A stretch of DNA of 64,000 nucleotides from Armatimonadota bacterium (GCA_020846715.1 JADLDK010000041.1:1-64000), one strand, 5' to 3'; counted from the stretch's first letter, positions 20,475 through 30,215 are shown. A program made the numbers and translations. Notes: generated by a model from the sequence alone, not told the origin.

Positions 20475-21070
20475 GTGGAGCCACCTTTGCCGGAATCTGA
20501 CTGCGAAACGCTGCTATTTGCGAATCCGCTGAGCTTGAGGAACAGGGTGAATCTTATGGCCTGGAAGTTGTCAACCTGTAGAGTGTCCGAAGGGCCGAGG
20601 CGCACATCCTGAAAGGTTTTGCCCGAGCCCAGGGCTGTGGCGAGGCGGGCAACCGCCGTGAGATCCGCCGCTCCACCGTCAACCTGCACAGTGCCGTCCT
20701 TCACCCCCGCTGTCACCCTGTTGAGCCACGAGTTAGCGGGCAAAGCAGTCGCTAGCACCTGCAAGCTGTCAATGACATCCAGGCCCCTGGCGGACAGCCT
20801 GTGATGCCAGCGCGCGAGATCCTGCCTGGTGCGCAGATCGCCAAGTTCTTGCCGATAAATCTGCGTCTGAGCGTTCGTGCGCTTCAGCCTCTGGGCCAGA
20901 AGGTCACGGCGCTCGTTAACACTTCCCATCCCGAAAAACCCAGCCGCCATTGCCAGAACATCAAAGGCCAGAAAAGCCACCAGCACACGCAGCCGCAGGA
21001 GCAGGACTCTACGGCAGAACTCACGGTCCGTAACTCTTGCGGAAGCCAGGCTCAGAGGAGTAATGTTCAT
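20471..21070 (-). CDS. pilN: Type IV pilus assembly protein PilN-like
   Basis: 199 residues: a short cytoplasmic tail with NITPLSLA near the N-terminus (the segment that binds PilM in this family), one membrane helix, a coiled coil, and a periplasmic domain with LPANSWLNRVTAGVKDG. It is placed right after pilM and overlaps pilO by four bases, which fits PilN. Confidence 0.84.
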   Translation of the reverse strand: MNITPLSLASARVTDREFCRRVLLLRLRVLVAFLAFDVLAMAAGFFGMGSVNERRDLLAQRLKRTNAQTQIYRQELGDLRTRQDLARWHHRLSARGLDVIDSLQVLATALPANSWLNRVTAGVKDGTVQVDGGAADLTAVARLATALGSGKTFQDVRLGPSDTLQVDNFQAIRFTLFLKLSGFANSSVSQSDSGKGGST

Positions 21071-21074
21071 GCGC

Positions 21075-22220
21075 TCAGGCCGCCTCCAGCTCCACCGCGT
21101 CTTCGGCTGTCACGAAGTGCCCCAACGCCAGCCCCATAGCAATGGCGTACGCTGGAGCCAGATTCTGTAGCCTGTCCACACTGAGGCGACTGCTGAGCAC
21201 GGACAGTCCCGAGAAAGGATTGACGGTCTTGACGTCGTAGTTCAGACGGTCTGCAAGGCAGGTATCCAGTCCACGCAGGACAACCCCGCCACCACCCAGC
21301 GTTACACGCCCGATCATTCCGAGATAGCTGCCTTCGGAGAACTGCGATTGGAAGTGACGCAGGCTGCGCCCAATTTCTCGAACCAGGCGATCCAGCACAG
21401 CTTCACATGGCGCTTCGACCGTCCGACTGCCATCCATCGTGCGAAGAGTCCCACCAGTCTCAACGCGCGCAACAGCGGCCGTTTTTGCAGCCTCTCCTCG
21501 CGCGATGTCCCCGCCTGTGGCCTTGGCCAGGAGCAGCGTAAACTGGTTGCTCCCGACGGGGATGGAACGGGCAAACTCCAGCGCACTTCCCCGCGTGATG
21601 CACACAAGCGTACTGTCATACCCGATAACGCAGTGGGCCTCCGGCTGCCCGCTCCACAGAGCGCTTTTGTGCTTGTAACCGCATATTGCCCGCGTCACAG
21701 CCATCGGAGCCGGATCGACAGCGACCGGCTCAAGACCGGCTCGCTCGGCTGTGTCCATGAGGGTGTCAACGGCGGATTCGCGCGCCGCAACGACCATCAC
21801 ATGGTTGATGAGACGCCCCCGGCGCTCTTTGGAGGAGAGAACGCGGTAGTCGGTAACAGCTTCGTGAGAAGGAAAGGTGATTCCACGAACCGCCGCGTGC
21901 CGGACGATATCTTCCAGGACGTCGTCCGCTTCGACCTCCAGATGATGCCAGCGCATGTTGATGTGGCGCAGGTCTATTGAAGCAATGACCTGAGTGCTGG
22001 AGAATCCACCCTGTCTCCAGAGGTTCCTGAGCGCGCCCGCGATGGCGGCACGGTCTTGAATGGCCCCGTCCACCACCGCACCCGGTGGAGTGGGCACCAT
22101 ATCCGCGCCATGCAGGAACAGCTCATCTGCGCGCCAGACCAGCTCGACTGCCTTGATAGCACTCGAACCGATGTCAATACCCGCGCATGCGTCCCGGGTT
22201 TTGCCGTACTCTCTGCCCAA
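21075..22220 (-). CDS. pilM: Type IV pilus assembly actin-like protein PilM
   Basis: 381 residues of the PilM/FtsA-like actin fold. An early phosphate-binding loop GIDIGSSAIKAVEL and a late GGVVLRGLDT motif are visible. PilM is cytoplasmic and binds the PilN tail. The TTG start is supported by GAGGAG four bases upstream. It is the first gene of the pilus operon; the bases upstream (22221–22287) hold no clear promoter match. Confidence 0.88.
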   Translation of the reverse strand: MGREYGKTRDACAGIDIGSSAIKAVELVWRADELFLHGADMVPTPPGAVVDGAIQDRAAIAGALRNLWRQGGFSSTQVIASIDLRHINMRWHHLEVEADDVLEDIVRHAAVRGITFPSHEAVTDYRVLSSKERRGRLINHVMVVAARESAVDTLMDTAERAGLEPVAVDPAPMAVTRAICGYKHKSALWSGQPEAHCVIGYDSTLVCITRGSALEFARSIPVGSNQFTLLLAKATGGDIARGEAAKTAAVARVETGGTLRTMDGSRTVEAPCEAVLDRLVREIGRSLRHFQSQFSEGSYLGMIGRVTLGGGGVVLRGLDTCLADRLNYDVKTVNPFSGLSVLSSRLSVDRLQNLAPAYAIAMGLALGHFVTAEDAVELEAA

Positions 22221-22287
22221 AGGTCTCCTCTGTAAAGGTATCTCGGCAGAAAGGCGGCATTTCTTGAGCAGACGGCCCGGTGAGCGC

Positions 22288-22611
22288 TTAGCTGTTTATG
22301 AGTGTGAAAGAGGTTGCGTAGATGAAAAGATACGCCGCAATCGTGAACGTCTCGACTAATGCGCCCATCCGCGGACGCCTTGCCCGGTACCAGGTGAGGA
22401 CCGCGACGTAAGCCATAAGTGACCAGGCTTTGACGAGCGAAAAGACCAGCCATCCGTACGGCAAAAGTGAGCGCATAACGGGATTGGCTTCCACGGCGAT
22501 GCCGGCCTCAAGGAGGATGATCGTGGAGATCAGATCGAGCAGCCCTATTATGACGAGGATGCGGCTTTGAACAGAAACGCATGTTCTGAGGAGGTTCATG
22601 TGTCTATTCAT
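22288..22611 (-). CDS. DUF5658-like small membrane protein
   Basis: 107 residues with three to four hydrophobic segments. The pattern of Asp-Leu-x-x-Thr in the first helix, EANPVMR after it, and a Lys-rich cytoplasmic loop resembles DUF5658, a family of unknown function. Residue 5 is also Met, so the start could be 12 bases later; neither has a strong ribosome binding site. It lies divergently from the CBM-like gene, with the two starts nearly abutting. Confidence 0.6.
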   Translation of the reverse strand: MNRHMNLLRTCVSVQSRILVIIGLLDLISTIILLEAGIAVEANPVMRSLLPYGWLVFSLVKAWSLMAYVAVLTWYRARRPRMGALVETFTIAAYLFIYATSFTLINS

Positions 22612-23409
22612 GCTACCCCGCCAACCAGAGGAAGACTACTGGCGGTATTGCCAGTTCTCACCTGCCCTGACAAGATATCTGAAGGAAACTCCTGTTCCAG
22701 ACTCAAACAGGCTCTTGTGAAACCGCAAATACTGTTACTCTTCACAGCGCTTGCCTGCGCAACCGGATCAGCAGGTGTACCCAAAGGCTCTCGCCACAAT
22801 CTGCTCACGAACGGCGGATTTGAAGACTCAGGCAAGCGTCAGGACGGAGTGGCGGCGGGCTGGGAGACTCTGTGCGGAGGGCCTCATCCTGAGATATATG
22901 CTCTGGACACCGTTGTCCGCCACTCAGGAAGGCAGTCACAACGGATGGGAAGCGTGGGGTACAACTACCGCTGGACTGAAAGTGGAGGGTACTGTTTTGA
23001 TAAAGCTGACGGCCGTGAACACAAGCACCCTGTCCCTCTGGAAATAGGAAATCAGGCTCTGGCGCAGACAACGAAACCTGGCGCCATCAAGCCAGGACAC
23101 ACCTACAAAGCCCGTGTCTGGGTTAAGATACAGGGGTTGACGGAGAAGTGGGAATGGTTCCGGCTAGGTATTTACTGGCTGGACGGCAACGGGCAATTCA
23201 TCAGCGAAGTGCGGGAGCCGGACGCAGACAAGCCAAATGTGGCATCGCACGACTGGAAGGCTGTTGAGGCAGCCGGCAAGGCGCCAGAGAGAGCAGCGGC
23301 TGCAAAGGTTTATCTGCACCATCACTTTACCCACGGAACAGTCTGGTACGACGATGTGAGCCTGACGGATGTCACAAGCGAACAGCAGGCTACTTCCTAT
23401 GGGCCCTGA
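22600..23409 (+). CDS. Secreted CBM-like carbohydrate-binding protein
   Basis: About 269 residues. The N-terminal LLTNGGFEDSG followed by a jelly-roll-like body and a C-terminal WYDDVSLTDV are typical of CBM4/9-type carbohydrate-binding modules. A hydrophobic stretch (QILLLFTALACATGSA) is the likely signal sequence, lying some 40 residues from the chosen GTG start; GGAGG five bases upstream supports that start. A second GTG at 22717 would give a more ordinary signal peptide but has no clear ribosome binding site. No catalytic domain is seen. Its 3' end overlaps the convergent PfkB gene by 13 bases. Confidence 0.65.
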   Translation: MSIHATPPTRGRLLAVLPVLTCPDKISEGNSCSRLKQALVKPQILLLFTALACATGSAGVPKGSRHNLLTNGGFEDSGKRQDGVAAGWETLCGGPHPEIYALDTVVRHSGRQSQRMGSVGYNYRWTESGGYCFDKADGREHKHPVPLEIGNQALAQTTKPGAIKPGHTYKARVWVKIQGLTEKWEWFRLGIYWLDGNGQFISEVREPDADKPNVASHDWKAVEAAGKAPERAAAAKVYLHHHFTHGTVWYDDVSLTDVTSEQQATSYGP

Positions 23410-24335
23410 CGCTCTCCGATAGAGGACCAGTCCAGAGCGCCCCTGGTTTTCAGAAACTCCAACGTCTGCTGCCGGGTTGGCAGGCCGGTGCGCCCACCCG
23501 GGTGCTGACACTTGATGGCGGCAACTGCGGCGGCAAACTCACAACAGCGCGGTGTGTCCCAGCCGCAGGCTATACCGTAGGCGAAAGCGCCGTGGAAGGC
23601 GTCTCCAGCCCCCGTTGTATCAACGACTTCTACGTAGAAAGCGCTGTCCCCACCACGCCCTACAGCATCAGAATAGACATAGCCTTCACTGCCCAGGGTA
23701 ATGACAGCAGTGGTTGGTCCCATCCCGTGTATCGTTTCTAGAGCCTCTGCAGGATCATCTGCACACCCCATCGCCTCCGCAAAGTGGCGTGGCGCTATGA
23801 GGACGTCAATGTGCTGGAGGAGCTCGTCGTTACGGGCATCGGGCGTCATGTCGGCAATAACCGGGACACCACCCGCACGGGCGACTTCGGCTGCTGCGCG
23901 GCTGAGATTTATGTAGTAGTCGTCCACCAGAAGCGCATGTGTGTGCTTGATTCCTCTGAGAGCTTCAGCAGGCCGGTTCCAGTACAAATCCTGCGCCTGC
24001 CGATGGAAGATAGTGCGCTCCCCGCTTGCGGAGTCAACGTGAACAAAGCTGAAAGGACTCTTCGCACCCTCGACGCGCCAGACACAGGACGTGGACACGC
24101 GCTCGTCATTGAGTTCGTCAATAATCTCATCACCAATGTCGTCATCCCCCAGCAGACTCCACAAATCGCAGGCCGCCCCCAGACGCGCGCACGCAACCAG
24201 CGCCGTCGCCACCAGGCCTCCACCCTGTTTGCGATAGTCTCGAATCCGGCCAGTGTTGCCAATGGGGACCTGTGGAGCGGTTACAATGTGGTCGAGACAG
24301 CAGATTCCAGCGCCTGCAATTCTTGGTGATGCCAT
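23397..24335 (-). CDS. PfkB-family carbohydrate kinase
   Basis: 312 residues of the ribokinase/PfkB fold. The catalytic signature is VVDTTGAGDAFHGAF, where the Asp is the base and the Gly-Ala-Gly forms the anion hole. The N-terminal GGG region near residue 38 binds the sugar. It phosphorylates a sugar or nucleoside; specificity is not evident. It follows the GH38 gene on the same strand with a 119-base gap, suggesting it may handle released sugars. Confidence 0.88.
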   Translation of the reverse strand: MASPRIAGAGICCLDHIVTAPQVPIGNTGRIRDYRKQGGGLVATALVACARLGAACDLWSLLGDDDIGDEIIDELNDERVSTSCVWRVEGAKSPFSFVHVDSASGERTIFHRQAQDLYWNRPAEALRGIKHTHALLVDDYYINLSRAAAEVARAGGVPVIADMTPDARNDELLQHIDVLIAPRHFAEAMGCADDPAEALETIHGMGPTTAVITLGSEGYVYSDAVGRGGDSAFYVEVVDTTGAGDAFHGAFAYGIACGWDTPRCCEFAAAVAAIKCQHPGGRTGLPTRQQTLEFLKTRGALDWSSIGERQGP

Positions 24336-24454
24336 AGAGTTTTCCGGTGATGCTGACCTAGCTTGAATACATTATGACTGACGGCCGCCCGGCATGCCGT
24401 GGGAGCGCCAGGCTCCAGAGACGCTCTGACATAACCGCACTAATTGATGGACGG

Positions 24455-27019
24455 TTATTTCCCCGGTATCTTCAGAGTAGCGATCTTCCAGCCGCCGATC
24501 TCCAGTGGGCCGTGTTGTGGCTCTGCCTCCCGCTCCAGGAAATTCACCGACTGGGCCCCTTCGTTTGCAGCGCCTTCCAGACGGACGGCCATAGAGCCTT
24601 TCTGACCCGAGGTTTCCGCGAGCCGGGCGACAACGGAATCGTCCCGGTAGGATTTCATCAACGCTGTCAGAAGGATATTGTCGCTGCCCTGAAAGCTCCC
24701 ATACGAATGCCGCTCACCCAACTTGCCTGAGCAGCTTTGTGGCATATGCGGCTGTAAAGGAGCGTTGATCTCTCGCGCTCTGCGCTCAATGAGCGCTTCT
24801 CTAAAGTCACCCTTATGTGGGATAAGCGTGTGATGGAATACGTGAGAGCCGGCATCGCGCGCTCCGTCGAAGTCCGGGCAATCATAGTATTCCGGCTCAT
24901 TCAAGCACCATCGATCCGCCGGGCTGCGTAGTAGCGAAACCAAGAGCAGCCCCTCTTCAACACAATGTGATGGAGTTCCGGTGTTGACCAGTGCCACTCC
25001 ACGCTCACTTTTCTGACAATGGACGTCCACCCAGTTGACAGCGGGCCAGTCGCCGTTCGTTGAAGGAAACTGGGTCATGTCCGGCGTGTAGGCCGCTCGC
25101 CTAAGTGCGCCGTAAGGAATCGAATAGGTGGCTTCGCTAGTTGCAATGCCGGTCGGAAAGGCCATCCGGATCCGCCGCTGTGCGCTGTCCCAGTCGATCT
25201 CTGTCTTGAAGTCAATGCGATCAACACCAGCGTAAAGTTTGACGGACTGCCGCCAGCTCAGGATGTGTGTCCCGCTGTCCTGACCACGGTATTGACCGGA
25301 TAGAGCTATCTCCTGGCATTTGGACGCCTTCCGGATAGTCACCCTCGTGGTGTAGTCGCCGAGCCCTTCCCGGAACGCAGGCGCCTGCATCGTGCCCCAG
25401 GGGTGGCCGATGTCCTCTTCGAGAATCAGCTCCCCGACGCGAAAATCAGCGGCTGACAACAAAGCCTCACCCGTGCGAACGTCGCTCACAGATTCAATTC
25501 CGCTGGCGCTGCAGGAGATACGGAAGAACTCGTTGCTGATTTCTCCCGGGCCGGCAGTGATATCTCCGATGTTGATCGGAGCGCTGTCAGGTTGGATGTG
25601 TACGGTAGCGAATCCGAGAGCGGGAACTTCCGGTGGCGCAAAAGTGACCTGAACCATCTCGCCTTCAGCCGAGCAGTCCAGAATGTCTATCTGCGTCCCA
25701 TTCGGACCTGTCAGGCGTGGGACTCCCTGAACTCCTTCCAGAACGACTGACACGGGATCGTTGCGTTGCCAGGAATCAGCGTTGAAAATGGCGATGGACT
25801 GCTCCGGCTCACCGGCGATCTCACAGGCCAGAGACTCAAGCGCATCCTCCAGCACATGGCCTGCTTCATGCTCTGCATGCCCAAGTATATCAAGGATTTC
25901 AAAGTAAGCCTGATCAATATGGGTGCTGGTGATTGCGTCGTGAAAGGCGACAAATGACAGGTCCCGCCAGGCATCCAGCAACGCCTCTTCCGGATAATCA
26001 GCGCCGTGAAGGTAGGCCACCGCAGCCCAGCGCTCAGCAACATTCAGGATATTCTCTATGCGGCGGAACTCCTGCTTGATACGGATGCGGCTGACATAGC
26101 ACCCCGTTGAAACTGGGTTGGCCTCGACCTCGTTTGAGGCCACAAAATCGCCCGCCTTCATACGCGCGATTTCCTCTGCGTAATACTGCGCGATGCTGTG
26201 GAAGCCTCCCCACTCAACAGCCACGTCAGCGCGGGTGGCAAATCTGGAGGCGATTTCCGGCAGGTGCGGACTTGGGACAGCCTCCTCCCCGCCAAAGGCC
26301 AGCAGCCAGAACGGGGACTGTGAAAAATCCTCGCCCAGAGCGCGCTGGATGTCGGCGTCCGGGATAAATCCACGCTCCACTTCAAGGCCCGTGTCCTGGC
26401 ACTGAGCGCATCCCATTCCCTGACACACGGGACACGGCGGAATTTTGACGCAATGCCCGGCGCCACCACCGCGCGGCTCCTGTCCCGTAAAAATTGGTGT
26501 GCCATCGAGGCCTGTCCACACAGTCCCCGGTACGCGCTTGTAGCTGATGCGGTGAACCATATCGCATTCGCAGCCCCGGAATATCTGCGGCATCTGGGCG
26601 CTCTGTCCAAAGGCGTCTTCCAGCCATCCATCAGACGGAATGACACCAAAGGCCTCCTCGAACCAGAGCTGCCCAATCACAAGATTGCGCAGGAGAGTCT
26701 CACCGGAGGGCATGTTAGTGTCAGGGACGACCTCCCCTGCGGCCGTCAGCTCAATACGACCGCGTCGAACAAGCTCCCGCACTTCTTCCAGACGCTCCGG
26801 ATTGCGCTCAAGGAAGGTGCGAATGACCAGCGCCTGACCCTCGGACACGCTTGCGCCGGATTTCGCGTTGTCCAGCCAGATGTTGAAGAACAGCTCTTCG
26901 AGCTCTGCATACGGACGATAGCGCTTTCCGAGATAGTCGAATGAACGTTTCCAGCCACGACGCCATATCGGGTCGAAGTGATTGTGCTGGACGAGACAAA
27001 CGTGCGGTTTCTGCGACAT
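24455..27019 (-). CDS. GH38 alpha-mannosidase with cysteine-rich insert
   Basis: 854 residues. The GH38 core is clear: HNHFDPIW (the metal-binding His/Asp pair), GWLEDAFGQS (nucleophile Asp and metal ligand) and AFHDAITSTHID near the C-terminal half of the catalytic domain. Such enzymes cleave alpha-mannosides with a bound zinc. The ATG at 27019 was preferred to a TTG at 27067, which has no ribosome binding site. No signal peptide is seen, so it is probably cytoplasmic. An unusual insert around residues 195–211 reads CPVCQGMGCAQCQDTG, like a DnaJ zinc-finger repeat pair; most GH38 enzymes I know lack it. Confidence 0.85.
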   Translation of the reverse strand: MSQKPHVCLVQHNHFDPIWRRGWKRSFDYLGKRYRPYAELEELFFNIWLDNAKSGASVSEGQALVIRTFLERNPERLEEVRELVRRGRIELTAAGEVVPDTNMPSGETLLRNLVIGQLWFEEAFGVIPSDGWLEDAFGQSAQMPQIFRGCECDMVHRISYKRVPGTVWTGLDGTPIFTGQEPRGGGAGHCVKIPPCPVCQGMGCAQCQDTGLEVERGFIPDADIQRALGEDFSQSPFWLLAFGGEEAVPSPHLPEIASRFATRADVAVEWGGFHSIAQYYAEEIARMKAGDFVASNEVEANPVSTGCYVSRIRIKQEFRRIENILNVAERWAAVAYLHGADYPEEALLDAWRDLSFVAFHDAITSTHIDQAYFEILDILGHAEHEAGHVLEDALESLACEIAGEPEQSIAIFNADSWQRNDPVSVVLEGVQGVPRLTGPNGTQIDILDCSAEGEMVQVTFAPPEVPALGFATVHIQPDSAPINIGDITAGPGEISNEFFRISCSASGIESVSDVRTGEALLSAADFRVGELILEEDIGHPWGTMQAPAFREGLGDYTTRVTIRKASKCQEIALSGQYRGQDSGTHILSWRQSVKLYAGVDRIDFKTEIDWDSAQRRIRMAFPTGIATSEATYSIPYGALRRAAYTPDMTQFPSTNGDWPAVNWVDVHCQKSERGVALVNTGTPSHCVEEGLLLVSLLRSPADRWCLNEPEYYDCPDFDGARDAGSHVFHHTLIPHKGDFREALIERRAREINAPLQPHMPQSCSGKLGERHSYGSFQGSDNILLTALMKSYRDDSVVARLAETSGQKGSMAVRLEGAANEGAQSVNFLEREAEPQHGPLEIGGWKIATLKIPGK

Positions 27020-27138
27020 AAATCTAAGGTAATCCTTGCCAGGGTTGCTGTCAGCCCGGAGGGCCAACAGGAGGTTAGTGAAGAGCAGCGCTTATCCCTG
27101 CGCACGGCGCCGCCTGAACAGGTAAAGCGGAGGGAGCG

Positions 27139-27993
27139 CTATGCGCCTGCCGCGCGCCGGGCGGCCTTGATGGTGTTCTCAAGCAGCATGGCAATGGTCA
27201 TCGGCCCTACCCCGCCCGGAACTGGAGTGATCCAGGATGCGACCTCACAGGTGGCCTGAAACTCCACATCGCCGACATGTGTCCCATCTTCAAAGCGGGT
27301 GTATCCCGCATCCAGCACACACGCACCCGGCTTGATCCAGCTCGCCTTGATCATTTCCGCCCGTCCCACTGCCGCTACCAGAATGTCCGCGTGCCGGCAG
27401 ATGTCCGCCAGGTCTTTCGTGCGGCTGTGGCAGATTGTGACAGTCGCATGCTTCTCAAGCAGCATCAACGCCATCGGTTTTCCCAGAATAATGCTGCGTC
27501 CAACGATAACCGCGGTCCTGCCTTCGATGGGTACGGCGTAGTGGGCCAACAAGCGCATCATGCCCTCCGGCGTGCAAGGGCGAAATCCCGGAAGTCCGAC
27601 AATCAGACGGCCCAGGCTCAGTGTGGAAATGCCGTCCACGTCTTTGTTTACGAGGACCGCATCCAGAATTGGCTGCTCATCCAGATGGCGCGGCAATGGA
27701 TGCTGCACCAGGATTCCGTGAACTTTTCCGCTGCCGCCCAGGCTATGGACCAGGTCGAGGACGTGTTCCTGAGAGGCATCCGCTGGCAACTGGTGCACCT
27801 CCGAGTGCATCCCAATGGCCATCGAAGCCTTGCGCTTCATGTTCACATAGGCCACAGACCCCGGATCGTCACCGACTATCACGACATCCAGCCGAGGTGT
27901 CACGCCCGAGCTTTTTTGAAGCGCTTCCACCTCACCCGATAACTCTGTCCGAATGGTCTTTGCGAGCAACGAGCCATCAAGAATTGTTGCCAT
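27139..27993 (-). CDS. folD: Bifunctional methylenetetrahydrofolate dehydrogenase/cyclohydrolase
   Basis: 284 residues, the standard length. Conserved pieces are seen: YVNMKRKASMAIGM with the catalytic Lys, VQHPLPRHLDEQ, GRSIILGKPMALMLL and PVPGGVGPMTIAMLLENT. It oxidises 5,10-methylene-THF to methenyl-THF and hydrolyses it to 10-formyl-THF. Its start overlaps nusB by 17 bases, within the acc–nusB–folD run common in Gram-positive-related phyla. Confidence 0.95.
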   Translation of the reverse strand: MATILDGSLLAKTIRTELSGEVEALQKSSGVTPRLDVVIVGDDPGSVAYVNMKRKASMAIGMHSEVHQLPADASQEHVLDLVHSLGGSGKVHGILVQHPLPRHLDEQPILDAVLVNKDVDGISTLSLGRLIVGLPGFRPCTPEGMMRLLAHYAVPIEGRTAVIVGRSIILGKPMALMLLEKHATVTICHSRTKDLADICRHADILVAAVGRAEMIKASWIKPGACVLDAGYTRFEDGTHVGDVEFQATCEVASWITPVPGGVGPMTIAMLLENTIKAARRAAGA

Positions 27994-28435
27994 TGTGCCC
28001 TCTTCCCGCGCCAGCGCGCGAGGCTTCCTTTGCCCGGGCGCCTTCCAGCACCCCGTTTACAAACTTTGCTGACTCTGCCGTACTGTAGAGTTTAGCCAGC
28101 TCGATAGCTTCGTCCATCACGATACTCGACGGTGTTCCGACACGATCCATCTCATACAACGCCAGCCGAAGGATATTGCGATCAACGCTGGGCTGTCTCT
28201 CAGATGGCCACTCCGGAGCTAAGGCAGAAGCAATGCGGTCGGCTTCGGTGGCATAGTCCCAGGCCCCCCGCGCAAGCTCAACGCCTATTTCGAAGGATTC
28301 AGGAGCAACCTGAGCATTCTCTGACGCGGTCCTGACGGCATCATCCAACCCGATTTTGGCGACGTCAACCTGAAAAAGCAGATTGAGAGCCATCTCGCGG
28401 GCCGAGCGCATAACCTTCCTGAGAGGTTTTTTCAT
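27977..28435 (-). CDS. nusB: Transcription antitermination factor NusB
   Basis: 152 residues, all-alpha. Landmarks are RSAREMALNLLFQVDVA at the N-terminus and VDRNILRLALYEMD plus VMDEAIELAKLYS with FVNGVLE at the C-terminus, all typical NusB. It binds boxA in rRNA leaders with NusE. Its ATG overlaps the accC stop by four bases. Met9 is a possible alternative start. Confidence 0.93.
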   Translation of the reverse strand: MKKPLRKVMRSAREMALNLLFQVDVAKIGLDDAVRTASENAQVAPESFEIGVELARGAWDYATEADRIASALAPEWPSERQPSVDRNILRLALYEMDRVGTPSSIVMDEAIELAKLYSTAESAKFVNGVLEGARAKEASRAGAGRGHNGNNS

Positions 28436-29802
28436 GCCGCAGCGCGACCGTTGCTCGCTATGAGGTTAGTCACGAAGTTGGTCGTGAACTCGCCCTTGCG
28501 GTAGTCAGCATGCTGCAGAATCTTCGCGTGCACCGCGGCGTTGGTCTTTATGCCCTCAACCTGAAGCTCTGAGAGACACCGCAGCATCCGATCGATGGCC
28601 TCCGTCCGATCGTGCCCCCACACGATCAGCTTGCCAAGCAGCGGATCGTAGTACGGTGGGACAGTGTAGTCCTGATAGACGTAGGAGTCGATGCGCACGC
28701 CCGGACCCCCTGGCCAGTTGAGCTTGCTGATGGTGCCCGAGGACGGCTTGAAATCGTTGTCCGGGTCTTCGGCAGTGATACGGCATTCTATCGCATGTCC
28801 GTTGGGCCTGATGTCCTTCTGGGAAAACGGCAGTTTTTCACCGTTGGCGATCGCAAGCTGCAGTTTGACCAGATCCAGACCTACCGTCGCTTCTGTTACG
28901 GGATGCTCCACCTGAATGCGCGTGTTCATCTCCATAAAGTAGAAGTTGCGCTCTGAATCCACCAGAAACTCAATAGTTCCAGCGCTGAAGTATCCGACTG
29001 CCTTCGCCGCTCGCACAGCCGCTTCGCCCATCGCATGCCGAGTTTTTTCGTCCAGGACCGGACATGGCGCCTCCTCAATCATCTTCTGGCGGCGGTTGTT
29101 CTGGATAGAACACTCGCGCTCTCCCAGATGCACACACGCGCCGTGCTTGTCCGCCAGCACCTGCACCTCCACATGGCGCGCTTTCTCGATGAGCTTCTCC
29201 ATATAGACATCGCCCACCCCGAAGGCCGCTTCCGCCTCTGTTGTGGCGGTCCTGAGAGCAGCCAGCAGATCGTCCGGGCGATCTACCCTGCGGATTCCCC
29301 GTCCGCCGCCGCCAGCGGAAGCCTTGATGAGCAGAGGAAATCCCATACGCGAAGCCGTTCTCATCGCCTCCTGCTCATTGGTGATGATTCCCTTGGCCCC
29401 GGGAATAACCGGGACTTTGGCTTTTTCGACTATCTCTCTGGCTTTTGCCTTGTCACCCATGGACTCGATCGCTGAAGCAGGCGGGCCGATGAACTGAAGG
29501 TTGCAGGCTTCACATGCTTCAGTGAAGCTGGGAGATTCTGAAAAGTAGCCATAGCCTGGATGGATTGCGTCCGCTCCGGTGATGATGGCGGCGCTGATAA
29601 TGTTGGGCATGTGCAGATAGCTGTCTTTACTGGACGCAGGGCCAACGCAAACCGCCTCATCTGCAAGCTGGACGTGCAGACTGTCCTGATCCGCCTCCGA
29701 ATAAACCGCTACTGAGGCCACGCCAAGCTCGCGACATGCGCGGATGATTCTGACGGCAATCTCACCCCGGTTCGCTATCAGCACCTTTTTGATTGCGCCC
29801 AT
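28432..29802 (-). CDS. accC: Acetyl-CoA carboxylase biotin carboxylase subunit
   Basis: 456 residues, as expected. ATP-grasp features include KASAGGGGRGIRRV, MEMNTRIQVEHPVTE and the C-terminal Biotin_carb_C domain ending near YYDPLLGKLIVWG. It carboxylates the biotin of AccB in fatty acid synthesis. It is fused to the accB frame at the boundary (stop and start share one base). The partner carboxyltransferase genes accA and accD are not in the window. Confidence 0.96.
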   Translation of the reverse strand: MGAIKKVLIANRGEIAVRIIRACRELGVASVAVYSEADQDSLHVQLADEAVCVGPASSKDSYLHMPNIISAAIITGADAIHPGYGYFSESPSFTEACEACNLQFIGPPASAIESMGDKAKAREIVEKAKVPVIPGAKGIITNEQEAMRTASRMGFPLLIKASAGGGGRGIRRVDRPDDLLAALRTATTEAEAAFGVGDVYMEKLIEKARHVEVQVLADKHGACVHLGERECSIQNNRRQKMIEEAPCPVLDEKTRHAMGEAAVRAAKAVGYFSAGTIEFLVDSERNFYFMEMNTRIQVEHPVTEATVGLDLVKLQLAIANGEKLPFSQKDIRPNGHAIECRITAEDPDNDFKPSSGTISKLNWPGGPGVRIDSYVYQDYTVPPYYDPLLGKLIVWGHDRTEAIDRMLRCLSELQVEGIKTNAAVHAKILQHADYRKGEFTTNFVTNLIASNGRAAA

Positions 29803-30212
29803 CAGCCCTCCTCTTTCAGTGTCATCAGCAGTTGTCCGTATTCGACCGGAGAACCGTCCTCAACCAGAAGCTCTTCCACTGTTCCACCGACTGACGCCGT
29901 CAACTCATTCATCAGCTTCATGGATTCAATCAACCCGACGACCTGTCCCGGCTGGACGGTCATACCGGGCGCAAGGCCATCCGCATGGCGATAAATGCCC
30001 ACCATTGCCGCACAAATGCGGTGAAGCGGAGCGGCAGCAGGTTCAGGAGCGCCCTCCAGATCAGACGCCTGCGCTTCAGGCTCGTCCTCTTCCGGCGGCA
30101 GTTCCTGCCCGCGCCTGAGCTTCACAGACAAACCATTGGCGCTGACCTCGAGCTCGCTTACCGCGGAGCGCTGCAGCAGTCTGATCAAATCTTCTACTAC
30201 GTCAATATCCAA
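29802..30212 (-). CDS. accB: Biotin carboxyl carrier protein of acetyl-CoA carboxylase
   Basis: 136 residues, slightly short. The biotinylated Lys99 sits in IESMKLMNEL, a near-canonical EAMKMM(N) motif. An acidic, Pro/Glu-rich linker separates a helical N-terminus from the biotinyl domain. Start is TTG with no clear ribosome binding site; it follows the membrane-protein gene by three bases, so translation may be coupled. Confidence 0.92.
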   Translation of the reverse strand: MDIDVVEDLIRLLQRSAVSELEVSANGLSVKLRRGQELPPEEDEPEAQASDLEGAPEPAAAPLHRICAAMVGIYRHADGLAPGMTVQPGQVVGLIESMKLMNELTASVGGTVEELLVEDGSPVEYGQLLMTLKEEG

Positions 30213-30215
30213 ATG

